64,000 nt of DNA. Source: Streptomyces fuscichromogenes. Its GTDB lineage: Bacteria > Actinomycetota > Actinomycetes > Streptomycetales > Streptomycetaceae. Below the pieces are notes generated by a model. It saw nothing but the letters and a program-made list of their open reading frames with translations. It was not told where the DNA came from and did not search any database. The stretch covers positions 56,742 to 120,741 of the forward strand of contig NZ_BMML01000009.1 of the NCBI RefSeq assembly GCF_014645815.1. The letters are read 5' to 3'. This document shows, one piece after another, positions 24,452 through 32,659 of the stretch. Made by a program: the position numbers and the translations under genes. How positions within the stretch are numbered: position 1 is the first letter of the stretch; every line of letters starts with the position of its first letter.

Positions 24452-25732
24452 TTACATCCGGCTCAGGCTCGCCGCCGCGAACAGCACGTCCCTGATCGCG
24501 GAGCGGTCGCCGAGCTGGCCCGCGGCAGCCTCCTCCGGCGGTACGTGGCCCGCGGCCAGCCGGCAGAACTCCACGTCGTCCAGGGCCACGTGCGCCACCT
24601 CGAACTCGGCGGAGCCCACCGCCCCCGGCGAGTCCAGCGGGATCAGCCACTCGCCGCCGCCGCTGCCCTCGATCTCCAGGCGCAGGCTCCGGCCCGGCTG
24701 CCCCGCGGGGACCAGGTGCGGGGTGGGACCGGGCGCCGCGAGACCCGCCTGCCGGCGCGCCGCCAGCGCGGTGGGCAGCATCCGGGCCGCGAGGTCGATC
24801 ATCCGGTGCAGGTGCCGCGGGGCCGGCGGTCCGTAGGGATAGTCCACGGCCTCCGCGATGTCCTCCGCGTGCACCCAGCACTCGAAGGCACGGTCCAGCA
24901 TCGCGTCGTGCAACGGCAGTTCGAAGTCGCCGTACGACACCCCGAGGCGTCCGGCGCCGCCGCCGGTGAAGGAGACGGTCTGTACGAGCCGGTGGCTCTG
25001 CTCCCGCCAGGGCACCCGCACCGCGCGCGTCGGCGGGAAGTGCGAGGCCTGCCAGAACGCCTCGGTACGGGCGGCCGGGCCCTGTGCCCCGGCCGCCCCC
25101 AGCGGGTCCTCCAGACCCAGTGCCGTCGCCACCAGCCCGTCGACGGACAGCAGATGCGCGATCACTCCGGCGACCGTCGTCCGGCGGCTCGCCGGCACCT
25201 CGCCGTCGAACCAGCGCAGCCGCACCGGCGCATGCCACTCCGCGTCGCCGATGTCCTGCAGCAGGGCGTCCAGGCGGGCCGTCTCCGCGTCGTAGGGGCC
25301 GGCCCAGGCGGGGAGCGGGATCCTGGCCGGCCGGCGGTCCAGGCAGGCCTCCAGGACCCGGGTGCGCAGGCCGGGGTCGAGGTCCAGGCTCTCCGGCTGG
25401 TGCAGCAGGCCGACGGCCTCGCGCAGCCGCCGCGCCTCGTCCGCGCAGGCCCCGCAGTCCCCGAGGTGGACCTCGACGGCGAGGGCCTCGGCCGTCGAGC
25501 AGGCGGCCAGCGCCCACGCCCCGAGCAGTGACTTCAGGACGTCGTGCGGCAACTGCAGCGGTACGGGCGGCAGGTCGGGCGGCTCGGGCAGCGGCTGCCC
25601 GCCGTCCTCGACGGAGGCCCGGGGCAGCGGTATGCGCGGCGGCCTGCCGAGGCCGCCACCGCCGTCGCGCGGCACGTCCCCGTCCCCGGAGCCGGTGCCG
25701 TCCTGCGCCCCGGAGAACTCGGCGCCGGTCAC
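24452..25732 (-). CDS. Zinc-finger anti-sigma-like protein with mycothiol-dependent maleylpyruvate isomerase fold
   Basis: A 426-residue protein. Residues about 62-110 contain a ZAS-type zinc motif, His89-x3-Cys93-x2-Cys96 (VHLGDCGACADEARR), preceded by a Pro-rich leader. The remainder (about 140-420) looks like the MDMPI/DinB-like four-helix domain used by mycothiol-dependent enzymes, with GVIAHLLSVDGLVATALG and AFECWVHAEDIAEAVD. GTG 25732 overlaps the stop of the ECF sigma gene by GTGA, so the two are translationally coupled. The likely role is to bind the sigma factor and release it upon thiol oxidation or zinc loss. Confidence 0.8.
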   Translation of the reverse strand: MTGAEFSGAQDGTGSGDGDVPRDGGGGLGRPPRIPLPRASVEDGGQPLPEPPDLPPVPLQLPHDVLKSLLGAWALAACSTAEALAVEVHLGDCGACADEARRLREAVGLLHQPESLDLDPGLRTRVLEACLDRRPARIPLPAWAGPYDAETARLDALLQDIGDAEWHAPVRLRWFDGEVPASRRTTVAGVIAHLLSVDGLVATALGLEDPLGAAGAQGPAARTEAFWQASHFPPTRAVRVPWREQSHRLVQTVSFTGGGAGRLGVSYGDFELPLHDAMLDRAFECWVHAEDIAEAVDYPYGPPAPRHLHRMIDLAARMLPTALAARRQAGLAAPGPTPHLVPAGQPGRSLRLEIEGSGGGEWLIPLDSPGAVGSAEFEVAHVALDDVEFCRLAAGHVPPEEAAAGQLGDRSAIRDVLFAAASLSRM

Positions 25733-26310
25733 GCCCCACCTCCGTAGCCGGGCGGTGTCCCGGCGTCGTGCGCGGTGGACAGCAGCTGGAGGCCCAGGCG
25801 CAGCCGGCGGCGGGCCTCGTCCTCGGTGACACCGAGGTCCACCGCGGTCTGCCGGTAGTCGCGGCGCTGGAAGTAGGCGAGATCCAGGGCGGCCCGCAGC
25901 GGGGCCGGCATGGAGTGCACGATGTAGTCCGCGCGGGCGGCGACGGAAGCCCGCCGCACCTTGTGCTCCAGCTCCTCGGCGGCCTGAGGGGAGGAGCTGT
26001 CGCCCGGGGCGAGCGCGGCGGTCTCGGTGGCCCTGAGGCGCTGCACGGCGAGCCGGTGGGTCAGCGCGGCGAGCCAGGAGCGCAACGGCCCCTGCCGGGG
26101 GTCGTAGGCGTCCGGATGCTCCCAGACCCGGGCGAAGACCTCGCGGGTTATGCCGTCGGCGGCGTCTTCGTCCCCGAGGACGCGGTGGGCGAGTCCGTGC
26201 ACGAGCGAGGCGAAGCGGTCGTACAGCTCACCCAGGGCGGCCGCCTCGCCGCGGGCCAGCCGCTGCTGCATCTTGCGGTCCCAGCGGGGCGGTACGTCCT
26301 TCTTCGTCAT
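25729..26310 (-). CDS. ECF-type RNA polymerase sigma factor
   Basis: A 193-residue extracytoplasmic-function sigma factor. Region 2 spans ELYDRFASLVHGLAHRVLGD to FARVWEHPDAYDP (about 30-75), followed by a region with SWLAALTHRLAVQRLR. Region 4 is the helix-turn-helix DYRQTAVDLGVTEDEARRRL near 150-170. ATG 26310 is chosen because upstream sequence in the same frame is not sigma-like. It is coupled to the anti-sigma-like gene and divergent from a STAS gene, matching the SCO4408-SCO4410 arrangement as I remember it. Confidence 0.88.
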   Translation of the reverse strand: MTKKDVPPRWDRKMQQRLARGEAAALGELYDRFASLVHGLAHRVLGDEDAADGITREVFARVWEHPDAYDPRQGPLRSWLAALTHRLAVQRLRATETAALAPGDSSSPQAAEELEHKVRRASVAARADYIVHSMPAPLRAALDLAYFQRRDYRQTAVDLGVTEDEARRRLRLGLQLLSTAHDAGTPPGYGGGA

Positions 26311-26628
26311 GCGGCCCCCTCGCCGTGTCCGTGTCCAGCGTGTCTCCACCGTCTCCTCGAATGTAGTCGGCACGTCCGGTGACGCACGCCCCTTTATGGC
26401 AATGCGCGCCCCTTGCCGGACTGCCGGTGGTAGGAGGCGCTCCTGCCGAACTCTCGGTTTCCGATCGAACAGGATTGACCATGACCGAAACAAGCCCCTC
26501 TCTGATCGATGCTCGTTTGTCGTTCGGGGTTTCGGGGAACGGCCGCTGGGCAGCCGCGCGACAAGAAGCGTAGGAACTGGCTCCGTTTCCGGGCGGTTCC
26601 GGAGATCCGGCGAGCGGAGGGCTGAGCC
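26311..26628. other. Divergent promoter region between sigma and STAS genes
   Basis: These 318 bases hold both divergent promoters. The part from about 26450 is AT-richer than its surroundings. A 30-codon frame at 26481-26573 (ATG with AGGA six bases upstream, beginning MTETSPSLIDARLSFG) is possible but not convincing. No clear palindrome was found. Confidence 0.5.
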
Positions 26629-27003
26629 GTGGCTTTCAAGGTGACCGGCGTCGAACAGGGCGAGTGGGCCGTACTCGGGGTGTCGGGCGAACTCGACCTG
26701 GTGACTTCGCCGGTGCTGCGCCAGCGGGTGCACGACGTGGTCGCCGAGGGGCACCACAGTCTGGTCCTGGACCTCTCCGACGTCTTCTTCTGCGACTCCA
26801 GCGGGGTCGGGGTCCTGATCGCGGCCCGCCGCCTGATCCGCTCCTGCCGGGGCCGGCTGCGGCTGATCCTGCCCGCTCAGGGCGCGAGTGACGGTTCTCA
26901 CGTCAACCGGGTCCTCGGCGCCCTCGGCGTACGACGGCTGTTCGAGGTCTACGCCGATCTCGACAGCGCGACCACCGACGAGGCGGACCCGCTCTCCGCG
27001 TGA
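26629..27003 (+). CDS. Anti-sigma factor antagonist (STAS domain)
   Basis: A 124-residue STAS protein of the SpoIIAA/RsbV type. The core VSGELDLVTSPVLRQRV and the phospho-acceptor loop FFCDSSGVGVL (Ser57-Ser58) are present; by comparison with SpoIIAA the second Ser is the target of a kinase-type anti-sigma factor. Unphosphorylated, it would bind that kinase and free a sigma factor. The ECF sigma next door has a zinc-type anti-sigma, so its direct partner may be a HATPase such as the one at 32056. GTG follows GGAGG. Confidence 0.88.
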   Translation: MAFKVTGVEQGEWAVLGVSGELDLVTSPVLRQRVHDVVAEGHHSLVLDLSDVFFCDSSGVGVLIAARRLIRSCRGRLRLILPAQGASDGSHVNRVLGALGVRRLFEVYADLDSATTDEADPLSA

Positions 27004-27036
27004 CCGGAGTGACCGGAGAGACCGGACTGACCGGGG
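27000..27036. repeat. Four short TGACCGGA direct repeats
   Basis: From the STAS stop codon onward the unit TGACCGGAG is repeated about four times with small changes (TGACCGGAG, TGACCGGAG, AGACCGGAC, TGACCGGGG). Confidence 0.6.
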
Positions 27037-27188
27037 TCCATAGCCGATGATCACGACAGTGCCACGTTGTTGTCGCGGAATTCCCCCGGTCTTGGCACAA
27101 CCGTCGGTTTCCGGCTCCCGGGCCGCCGCCGCGTCGTACGCTCCCTGCGAGATGAACCCCCACGTCACGTAAGGCGGCCCGAACAGAC

Positions 27189-27701
27189 ATGGTCAGCACC
27201 GAGTACGAGCGACGGATCGCCGCCCGGTTCGCCACCTTCGACCAGGACGGCAACGGCTGGATCGACCGCGAGGACTTCAACGCCGCGGCCAAGGCGCTGC
27301 TCGCCGAGTTCGGCGTCCCCGCCCGCTCCGACAAGGGCCAGGCCCTGTACGCCGGTGCGGAGGCCTTCTGGCAGGGCATGGCCGGCATGGCGGACCGGGA
27401 CGGCGACCAGCGCATCACCCGGCAGGAGTTCGTGAGCGGCGCGGTCAAGCGGCTGCACGACAATCCCGAGCGGTTCGGCGAGATCGCCCGCCCCTTCCTG
27501 CACGCGGCCCTCTCCCTCGCGGACCGCGACGGCACGGCCACCGCGACCGTCGACGACACCGTGCGGGTGCTGCGCGTCCTCGGGGTCGCCCCGGAGCTCG
27601 CGCGGGCGATCGCGGCGGGCCTGGACACCGACGGCGACGGCAGGATCGCGGAGACCGAGATCGTCCCGGCGTTCGCCCGCTACTTCACGATCCCTGAGTA
27701 G
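27189..27701 (+). CDS. EF-hand calcium-binding protein (calerythrin-like)
   Basis: A 170-residue soluble protein with four EF-hand positions. Loop 1 DQDGNGWIDRED starts at residue 18, loop 2 is DRDGDQRITRQE, loop 3 (DRDGTATATVDD) lacks the central Gly and looks weak, and loop 4 DTDGDGRIAETE is canonical. This pattern is that of sarcoplasmic/calerythrin-type calcium buffers or sensors found in Streptomyces. Its end overlaps the end of the convergent CoA ligase gene by 17 bases. Confidence 0.9.
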   Translation: MVSTEYERRIAARFATFDQDGNGWIDREDFNAAAKALLAEFGVPARSDKGQALYAGAEAFWQGMAGMADRDGDQRITRQEFVSGAVKRLHDNPERFGEIARPFLHAALSLADRDGTATATVDDTVRVLRVLGVAPELARAIAAGLDTDGDGRIAETEIVPAFARYFTIPE

Positions 27702-29343
27702 GACGCTCCGCGGCGAGCGTTCCCGCACCGGGAGTTCCCGCATCGGGACTCCCCACATCGGGACTCCCCGAGAACCGCTCGCGCAGCTTGTACTTGAGCA
27801 CCTTGCGCAGCGTCTCGTTGCGCGGAAGGGCGTCCACCACCTCCAGCCGCTCCGGCAGCTTGTGCACCGACAGCCCCTCCGCACGCAGATACGACACCGT
27901 CTCCGGGAGCGTCAACGCGACGGCCCCCGGCGGCTGTTCGACCACCGCGCAGACCAACTCCCCGCGTTCCGCGTCCGGCAGCCCGACCACCGCCACGTCG
28001 GCCACCGCCGGATGCGCGGCGAGCAGGTCCTCGATCTCCTTCGCCGAGATGTTCTCGCCCTTGCGGATGATCACGTCCTTGAGCCGCCCGGTAAGGACGA
28101 GATGGCCGGTCGCGGTCACTCGCCCCAGGTCGCCGGTGCGCAGGAAGCCGTCCTCGTCGAAGGCCGCGGCGGACTGCGCCGGGTCCAGGTACCCCTGGCA
28201 GACCGCCTCCCCGCGCAGCCGTACCTCGCCGCCCTCCGCGATCCGTATCTCCATCCCCTCCGGCGGCCTCCCCTCGGTCGTCGCCAGGTTCTCCGTCGTG
28301 TCGTCCGGCGCCCCCATCGTGATCATCGGCACCTCGGTCATGCCGTACCCGTGGGTCAGCTGCACCCCCATCTCGCGCACCACCGCGTGGTACACCTCCG
28401 GCGGCTTGGGCGCCCCGCCGCCGGCCAGCAGCCGCAGCGAGGGGATCACCGGCGCCCCGGGCTGCTTGCGCTGCTCGGCCAGGAACATCGAGTAGAACGC
28501 CGTCGACCCGCCCGCCACGGTCACCCCGTGCCTGCGGTACTCCGCCAGCGCGTCCGGCAGCGCGAACTGCTCGAACAGCACGGCCGGGAAGCCGTAGAGC
28601 AGCAGCATCACCGTGTAGTCGGGACCGGCGATGTGCGCGTAGGGGAACGCCATCGAGCCCACGTCGGCCGCCGTGAGCCGCAGCGCGTGCGCCAGACACG
28701 AGCCGCCCGCGATGAGCGACCGGTCCGTGTGCAGAACGCCCTTGGGGTCCGAGGTGGTTCCCGAGGTCCAGTAGATCCACCGGACGGAGGTGCCCTCGGC
28801 GGGCGGCGCGGGCAGCACGGCCGGGTCGCCGTCGGGCAGTCCGGCGTCGTCGTACGCCTCGAAGATCCCCTTCGCGCCCAGCCGGCGCGCCATCTCCGTG
28901 TGGTCGAAGCCGCGCCACACGCCCGGTACGGCGAAGAACTCGGCCCTGGACTCGCGCAGCGCGAAGCCGACCTCGCGGTCCCGGTAGAACGGGATGACGG
29001 GGGACTGGACGGCGCCCAGCCGGGCCAGCGCGAAGGACAGCACGGCCGTCTCGATCCGGGTCGGCAGCTGCCACGCGACCACGGTCCCGGGGCGCACCCC
29101 CATGCCGTGGAGGCCGGCCGCGACGCGTTCGGCACGCGCGCGCAGTCCGCCGAAGGAGAGGGTGCGGTCGCCCTGGAGGAACACCGGCCGGTCGGGGGTG
29201 AGTTCGGCGCGGCGGGCGGCCAGGTCCCAGAGGGTGCGGGAGGCGCCCAGTCCGTGTGCGACGGCGTCCGGATCGTGTGCGACGGCGCCAGGTCCGTGTG
29301 CGGTGGAGTCCGGTCCGTGTGCGGTGGCGTTCGTGGCGTCCAT
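27685..29343 (-). CDS. AMP-forming acyl-CoA ligase (cyclohexanecarboxylate-CoA-ligase-like)
   Basis: A 552-residue ANL ligase. Motifs: YWTSGTTSDPKGVLHT near residue 195, HGYGMTEVPMIT near 345, GFLRTGDLGRV and IIRKGENISAKEIEDLL in the C-terminal domain, and the Lys in RNETLRKVLKYKL. It probably makes the CoA thioester that feeds the downstream dehydrogenases. The N-terminus carries four 7-residue AHGP-type repeats encoded by 21-bp DNA repeats, and the C-terminus has short GSPDVGSPDAG-like repeats, both odd for the family. It is divergent from an acyl-CoA dehydrogenase gene, with two operator palindromes between them. Confidence 0.9.
   Translation of the reverse strand: MDATNATAHGPDSTAHGPGAVAHDPDAVAHGLGASRTLWDLAARRAELTPDRPVFLQGDRTLSFGGLRARAERVAAGLHGMGVRPGTVVAWQLPTRIETAVLSFALARLGAVQSPVIPFYRDREVGFALRESRAEFFAVPGVWRGFDHTEMARRLGAKGIFEAYDDAGLPDGDPAVLPAPPAEGTSVRWIYWTSGTTSDPKGVLHTDRSLIAGGSCLAHALRLTAADVGSMAFPYAHIAGPDYTVMLLLYGFPAVLFEQFALPDALAEYRRHGVTVAGGSTAFYSMFLAEQRKQPGAPVIPSLRLLAGGGAPKPPEVYHAVVREMGVQLTHGYGMTEVPMITMGAPDDTTENLATTEGRPPEGMEIRIAEGGEVRLRGEAVCQGYLDPAQSAAAFDEDGFLRTGDLGRVTATGHLVLTGRLKDVIIRKGENISAKEIEDLLAAHPAVADVAVVGLPDAERGELVCAVVEQPPGAVALTLPETVSYLRAEGLSVHKLPERLEVVDALPRNETLRKVLKYKLRERFSGSPDVGSPDAGTPGAGTLAAERPTQGS
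29250..29333. repeat. Four tandem 21-bp repeats inside the CoA ligase start
   Basis: Units at 29250-29270, 29271-29291, 29292-29312 and 29313-29333 differ by a few bases and keep the reading frame, encoding the AHGPxxx heptads right after the start codon. Copy number could vary by slippage without a frameshift. Confidence 0.75.
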
Positions 29344-29370
29344 GGCCGGGCCCCCTGCTCGCTCCGTTAA

Positions 29371-29385
29371 CTGACGAGTCGTCAG
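29371..29385. promoter_or_regulatory. Operator palindrome CTGACGAGTCGTCAG
   Basis: A perfect 15-bp palindrome with a central G, 28 bases upstream of the CoA ligase start. It belongs to a set of similar sites at most catabolic promoters in the window and looks like a TetR-family operator. Confidence 0.75.
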
Positions 29386-29449
29386 ATCGTAGGTCCTGGC
29401 GCCTTGTCGGTCCAGGGGTGCGGGGCTAGCCTGCGATGTCCGACCAAGT

Positions 29450-29464
29450 CTGACGAGTCATCAG
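29450..29464. promoter_or_regulatory. Operator palindrome CTGACGAGTCATCAG
   Basis: One arm position differs from a perfect palindrome. It sits 20 bases before the acyl-CoA dehydrogenase start, 79 bases from its partner site, so each divergent gene has its own operator. Confidence 0.72.
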
Positions 29465-29484
29465 CTCCGTGGGGGTGCCTGCCG

Positions 29485-30615
29485 GTGGACCTGTCGTACA
29501 CGCCCGAGGAGGAGGAGTTCCGGGCGCGGCTGCGGGAGTGGCTCGCCAAGGTGCTGCCCGGCCTCCCGCCGAAACCGGACCCCGAGGACTGGCCGGGCCG
29601 CCGTGCCTACGACCTCGGCTGGCAGCGCACGCTGTACGACGCCGGGTACGCCGACGTCCACTGGGGCGCCTCGCCGACCACCCGGCTGATCTTCCTGGAG
29701 GAGACCGAGAAGGCCGGCGCGCCCTATGTGGGCGCCAATTTCGTGGGTCTGCTGCACGCGGGCCCCACCATCGCCACCGAGGGCACCGAGGAGCAGCGGG
29801 CCCGCTGGCTGGCGCCGATCCTGCGCGGCGACGAGGTGTGGTGCCAGGGCTTCAGCGAACCGGACGCCGGCTCCGACCTGGCCGCGCTGCGCACGCGTGC
29901 GTGGCGCGACGGCGACCACTACGTGGTGAGCGGATCCAAGATCTGGACCTCGCACGCGGAGGTCGCCGACTGGTGCGAGCTGCTGGTGCGGACGGACCCG
30001 GCGGCCCCCAGGCACCGGGGCATCACCTGGCTGGCCATGCCCATGGACGCCCCGGGCGTCACCGTGCGTCCGCTGCGCACGCTCGCCGGGTCCGCCGAGT
30101 TCGCCGAGGTGTTCCTCGACGAGGTGCGGGTGCCGGTGGCCAACCGGGTGGGTGCCGAGAACGACGGCTGGCGCGTCACCATGGTGACCCTCTCCTTCGA
30201 ACGCGGCACCGCCTTCGTCGGCGAGGTCGTCGCCTGCCGCCGGGTGCTCGGCGACCTCGCGCGCGTGGCGCACCGGAACGGCGCCTGGGACGACCCGGAA
30301 CTGCGCCGCCGCCTCGGCCGCCTGAACGCCGAGTTCCGGGCGCTGTGGCGGCTCACCCAGTGGAACGTCAGCGAGGCGGAGGGCCGGGGCGTGCCCGGCG
30401 TCGGGGGCTCGGTGTTCAAGCTGCGCTACTCGCACGCGCGCCAGGAGCTGTACGACGCGGCGGCCGCCGTGCTCGGCCCCGACGCCCTCGACCTCGACCG
30501 GCCGTGGGTCCTCGACCGGCTCTCCTCGCTCTCGTACACCATCGCGGCCGGGACCTCGCAGATCCAGCGGAACATCGTGGCCGAGCGGATCCTCGGACTG
30601 CCGAAGGGGCGGTGA
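29485..30615 (+). CDS. Acyl-CoA dehydrogenase, large subunit of a likely pair
   Basis: A 376-residue acyl-CoA dehydrogenase with all three domains: EEEEFRARLREWLAK at the N-terminus, the beta-domain signature CQGFSEPDAGSDLAALRT near 133-150 and SGSKIWTSHA, and the C-terminal helices ending AAGTSQIQRNIVAERILGLPKG. The GTG at 29485 (VDLSYTPEEE) is chosen because the upstream extension contains operator DNA. The next gene starts seven bases after its stop and encodes a shortened dehydrogenase. Such pairs make alpha2beta2 enzymes in actinobacterial steroid and related side-chain degradation. Confidence 0.9.
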   Translation: MDLSYTPEEEEFRARLREWLAKVLPGLPPKPDPEDWPGRRAYDLGWQRTLYDAGYADVHWGASPTTRLIFLEETEKAGAPYVGANFVGLLHAGPTIATEGTEEQRARWLAPILRGDEVWCQGFSEPDAGSDLAALRTRAWRDGDHYVVSGSKIWTSHAEVADWCELLVRTDPAAPRHRGITWLAMPMDAPGVTVRPLRTLAGSAEFAEVFLDEVRVPVANRVGAENDGWRVTMVTLSFERGTAFVGEVVACRRVLGDLARVAHRNGAWDDPELRRRLGRLNAEFRALWRLTQWNVSEAEGRGVPGVGGSVFKLRYSHARQELYDAAAAVLGPDALDLDRPWVLDRLSSLSYTIAAGTSQIQRNIVAERILGLPKGR

Positions 30616-30621
30616 GCGGAC

Positions 30622-31518
30622 GTGCGCTTTCGACTGACCGGTGACCAGGAGGCGTTGCGGGCGGGCATGCGGGAGCTGCTCGGGCGCCGGTTCGACGGCG
30701 CGGCGCTGCGGGCGGCCGCCGGTGCGCCGGGCCGGCTCGACCGGGGCCTGTGGCGGGAGCTGGGCGCCGCCGGGTTCTTCGCGCTGCGGCTGCCCGAGGC
30801 CGACGGCGGGGTCGGACTCGGGCTGCCCGAGGCCGTGTTGGTGTTCGAGGAGGCGGGACGGGCGCTGCTGCCCGGCCCGCTGGCGGCCACCCACCTGGCG
30901 GCGGCCGACGTGCCCGGCGCGGCCACCGGGGAGACCGTGGTGGCCCGGGTGGACGGCGGACTGGTGGAGTGGCTGGCCGAGGCCGACGAGGTGACGGGGG
31001 ACGCGTCGGGGGCCGTACCGGTGCGCTCGGTGGACCCGTTGACGCCCCTGCACCGGGTCCCGGGGCCGGTCCCGGGACCCGCGCCGCGGCCGGTCCCGGG
31101 GCCGGCCGACCCGGTGGCCGTGCTCCTCACCGCCGCCGAGCAGCTCGGCACGGCCACGCGCGCGTGCGAGCTGGCCGTGCAACACGCCCGCACGCGCGTG
31201 CAGTTCGGTCAGCCGATCGGGGCGTTCCAGGCGGTCAAGCACCTGTGCGCCGAGATGCTGGTGCGTGCCGAGACCGCGCGGGCGGCCGTCTACGCGGCCG
31301 CCGTGACCTCCGCCCCCGCGGACATCGCGGCGGCCCGGCTGCTCGCCGACGAGGCCGCCGTACGCGGCACCAGGGACTGTCTCCAGGTGCACGGGGGGAT
31401 GGGCTTCACCTGGGAGTCGGAGGTGCATCTGCATCTGAAACGGGCATGGGTGCGGGCACAGCGTGCCGGTTCGAATGCGGAGGGTGAGGAAATGCTTGCC
31501 GCGGAGCTGCTCGGCTGA
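30622..31518 (+). CDS. Short acyl-CoA dehydrogenase, small subunit of a likely heteromer
   Basis: A 298-residue protein, about 80 shorter than a standard acyl-CoA dehydrogenase. N-terminal helices (LRAGMRELLGRRFDG) and the C-terminal bundle with HARTRVQFGQPIGAFQAVKH and QVHGGMGFTWESEVHLHLKR are conserved. The middle beta-domain is reduced and contains a Pro-rich linker PGPVPGPAPRPVPGP. This fits a partner subunit that shares FAD and substrate sites with the preceding full-length protein. The genes are seven bases apart and surely co-transcribed. Confidence 0.87.
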   Translation: MRFRLTGDQEALRAGMRELLGRRFDGAALRAAAGAPGRLDRGLWRELGAAGFFALRLPEADGGVGLGLPEAVLVFEEAGRALLPGPLAATHLAAADVPGAATGETVVARVDGGLVEWLAEADEVTGDASGAVPVRSVDPLTPLHRVPGPVPGPAPRPVPGPADPVAVLLTAAEQLGTATRACELAVQHARTRVQFGQPIGAFQAVKHLCAEMLVRAETARAAVYAAAVTSAPADIAAARLLADEAAVRGTRDCLQVHGGMGFTWESEVHLHLKRAWVRAQRAGSNAEGEEMLAAELLG

Positions 31519-32055
31519 GCGTTCGAAACGCCTCTGGTCTGCGGAATCGTGGGTCCGGCGGCCAGGATGTCGCGGATTGTGGCATACCGCTGTCACGGAG
31601 CGTTGATACCGGGTTGTGTCCAACGCGTGACTCGTCACGGCCTGGAGTCGAGTGTCCCCTCGGGTACCTTCTGTGGGATGCGAGTGGTTCCGAGGACGAG
31701 CCATGCCGGCGGAGCCGTCGAAGCGGCCCCGCCGCTCGGGGTGCGCCCCGCCGCCCGCAGGACGGTAAGGGCTTGCGCCCTCGCCTGTTCGACTCCCCGC
31801 CGCAAGCGTCGCACAGTATGCCGCAGGCGTACTCCTTCGCGCTGGAATATGCCCGAAGCGCTTGTTGGGGTGACTGTACGTCAACCATGCTGTCTCGTAA
31901 GGGAATCACGTTCCGTGACCCTTGCTCTGGCCGTTGTTCTGGCCATGCAGAAAATGGCTACGATCGTGGCCCTCGTCGTGCTCGTCGTCGCGGCTCTCGT
32001 CGTGGCGCCGGCTCGGCGCGGGTTCATGTGTCCGCCGGTTCGGATGGTGTGAGCG
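31519..32055. other. Intergenic stretch, one possible small membrane peptide
   Basis: These 537 bases hold no convincing protein gene apart from the candidate at 31945-32052. Several short frames exist in the middle (for example one beginning MPAEPSKRPRRSG at about 31704) but lack support. The promoter of the ATP-binding protein gene should lie here. Confidence 0.45.
31945..32052 (+). CDS. Possible 35-residue single-pass membrane peptide
   Basis: The frame starts MQKMATIVALVVLVVAALVV and ends with ARRGFMCPPVRMV, giving one hydrophobic helix and a basic tail. It ends four bases before the HATPase gene. An in-frame GTG at 31915 would add ten mostly hydrophobic residues. No strong ribosome site is visible, so it may not be real. 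Confidence 0.35.
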   Translation: MQKMATIVALVVLVVAALVVAPARRGFMCPPVRMV

Positions 32056-32547
32056 GTGCAGGTGCTTCAAGTGCAGCTGGAGATCCGGCCCGACCCCGCG
32101 GAGGTGGGGCGGGCCAGAAGGTGGGCCCGCTCGCGCCTCGCCGGGTCCGGCATAGCGGCGGACGAGCCGCTGGCCGAGACGCTGATCCTGCTCGTCTCCG
32201 AGCTGGTCACCAACGCGGTGGTGCACACCGGCCGTCCGGCCGTGCTGCGGCTCTCGCTGCCCGGCGCGGACCGCAGGGACGCCGACGACTCGGTCACCGT
32301 ACGGCTGGAGGTCGCCGACGCCAGCGGCCGTGCGCCCGTGCCCCGGTGCGCCGACGGGGACGCCACCGGCGGCCGTGGCCTCGCCCTGGTCGACGGGCTC
32401 GCCGACCGCTGGGGCTGGAGCCCCGAAGGCGCCGGCAAGCGCATCTGGTGCGAACTCGACCGGTGTTCGCAGTCCGGGCAGGGCGCGGCGGTGGCGTACG
32501 GGGGCGGGCTCGCCTCGTACGAAGGGCTGGCCTTCGAGGCGGTGTGA
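32056..32547 (+). CDS. RsbW-type ATP-binding protein (HATPase_c_2)
   Basis: A 163-residue GHKL-fold protein. The N box is ELVTNAVVHTG near residue 50, followed by LEVADASGRAP and the G-box region DATGGRGLALVDGLADRWG. This is the anti-sigma kinase type of Streptomyces, which phosphorylates STAS proteins or binds a sigma factor. The nearest STAS gene is at 26629, so a functional link is possible but not shown. A 7-bp hairpin follows at 32642. Confidence 0.85.
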   Translation: MQVLQVQLEIRPDPAEVGRARRWARSRLAGSGIAADEPLAETLILLVSELVTNAVVHTGRPAVLRLSLPGADRRDADDSVTVRLEVADASGRAPVPRCADGDATGGRGLALVDGLADRWGWSPEGAGKRIWCELDRCSQSGQGAAVAYGGGLASYEGLAFEAV

Positions 32548-32641
32548 TCCCGGTGTGCGGCCATGCGCCGGGGTTGCATCCGTGCGCACCCATCGTGAAA
32601 CGGGGCATAACTCGCAAAACCGCACGCGGGTGTTGACGCCT

Positions 32642-32659
32642 CGTGAGCGTGTGCTCACG
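32642..32659. terminator. Hairpin CGTGAGC-GTGT-GCTCACG
   Basis: Perfect 7-bp stem with a 4-base loop, 95 bases after the ATP-binding gene stop. Confidence 0.55.

Noticed and set aside
23859..25832. Long minus-strand frame (657 codons) in the anti-sigma region
   Set aside because: It is another frame of the same strand as the anti-sigma gene, with Gly/Ala/Arg-rich shadow sequence; the chosen frame has zinc motif and MDMPI features.
26481..26573. 30-codon ORF in the sigma/STAS divergent promoter
   Set aside because: Ribosome site is modest and there is no hydrophobic or cysteine pattern; left in the intergenic note only.
31406..31909. Minus-strand frame after the short dehydrogenase
   Set aside because: No ribosome site, no family features, and it overlaps the conserved end of the dehydrogenase gene.
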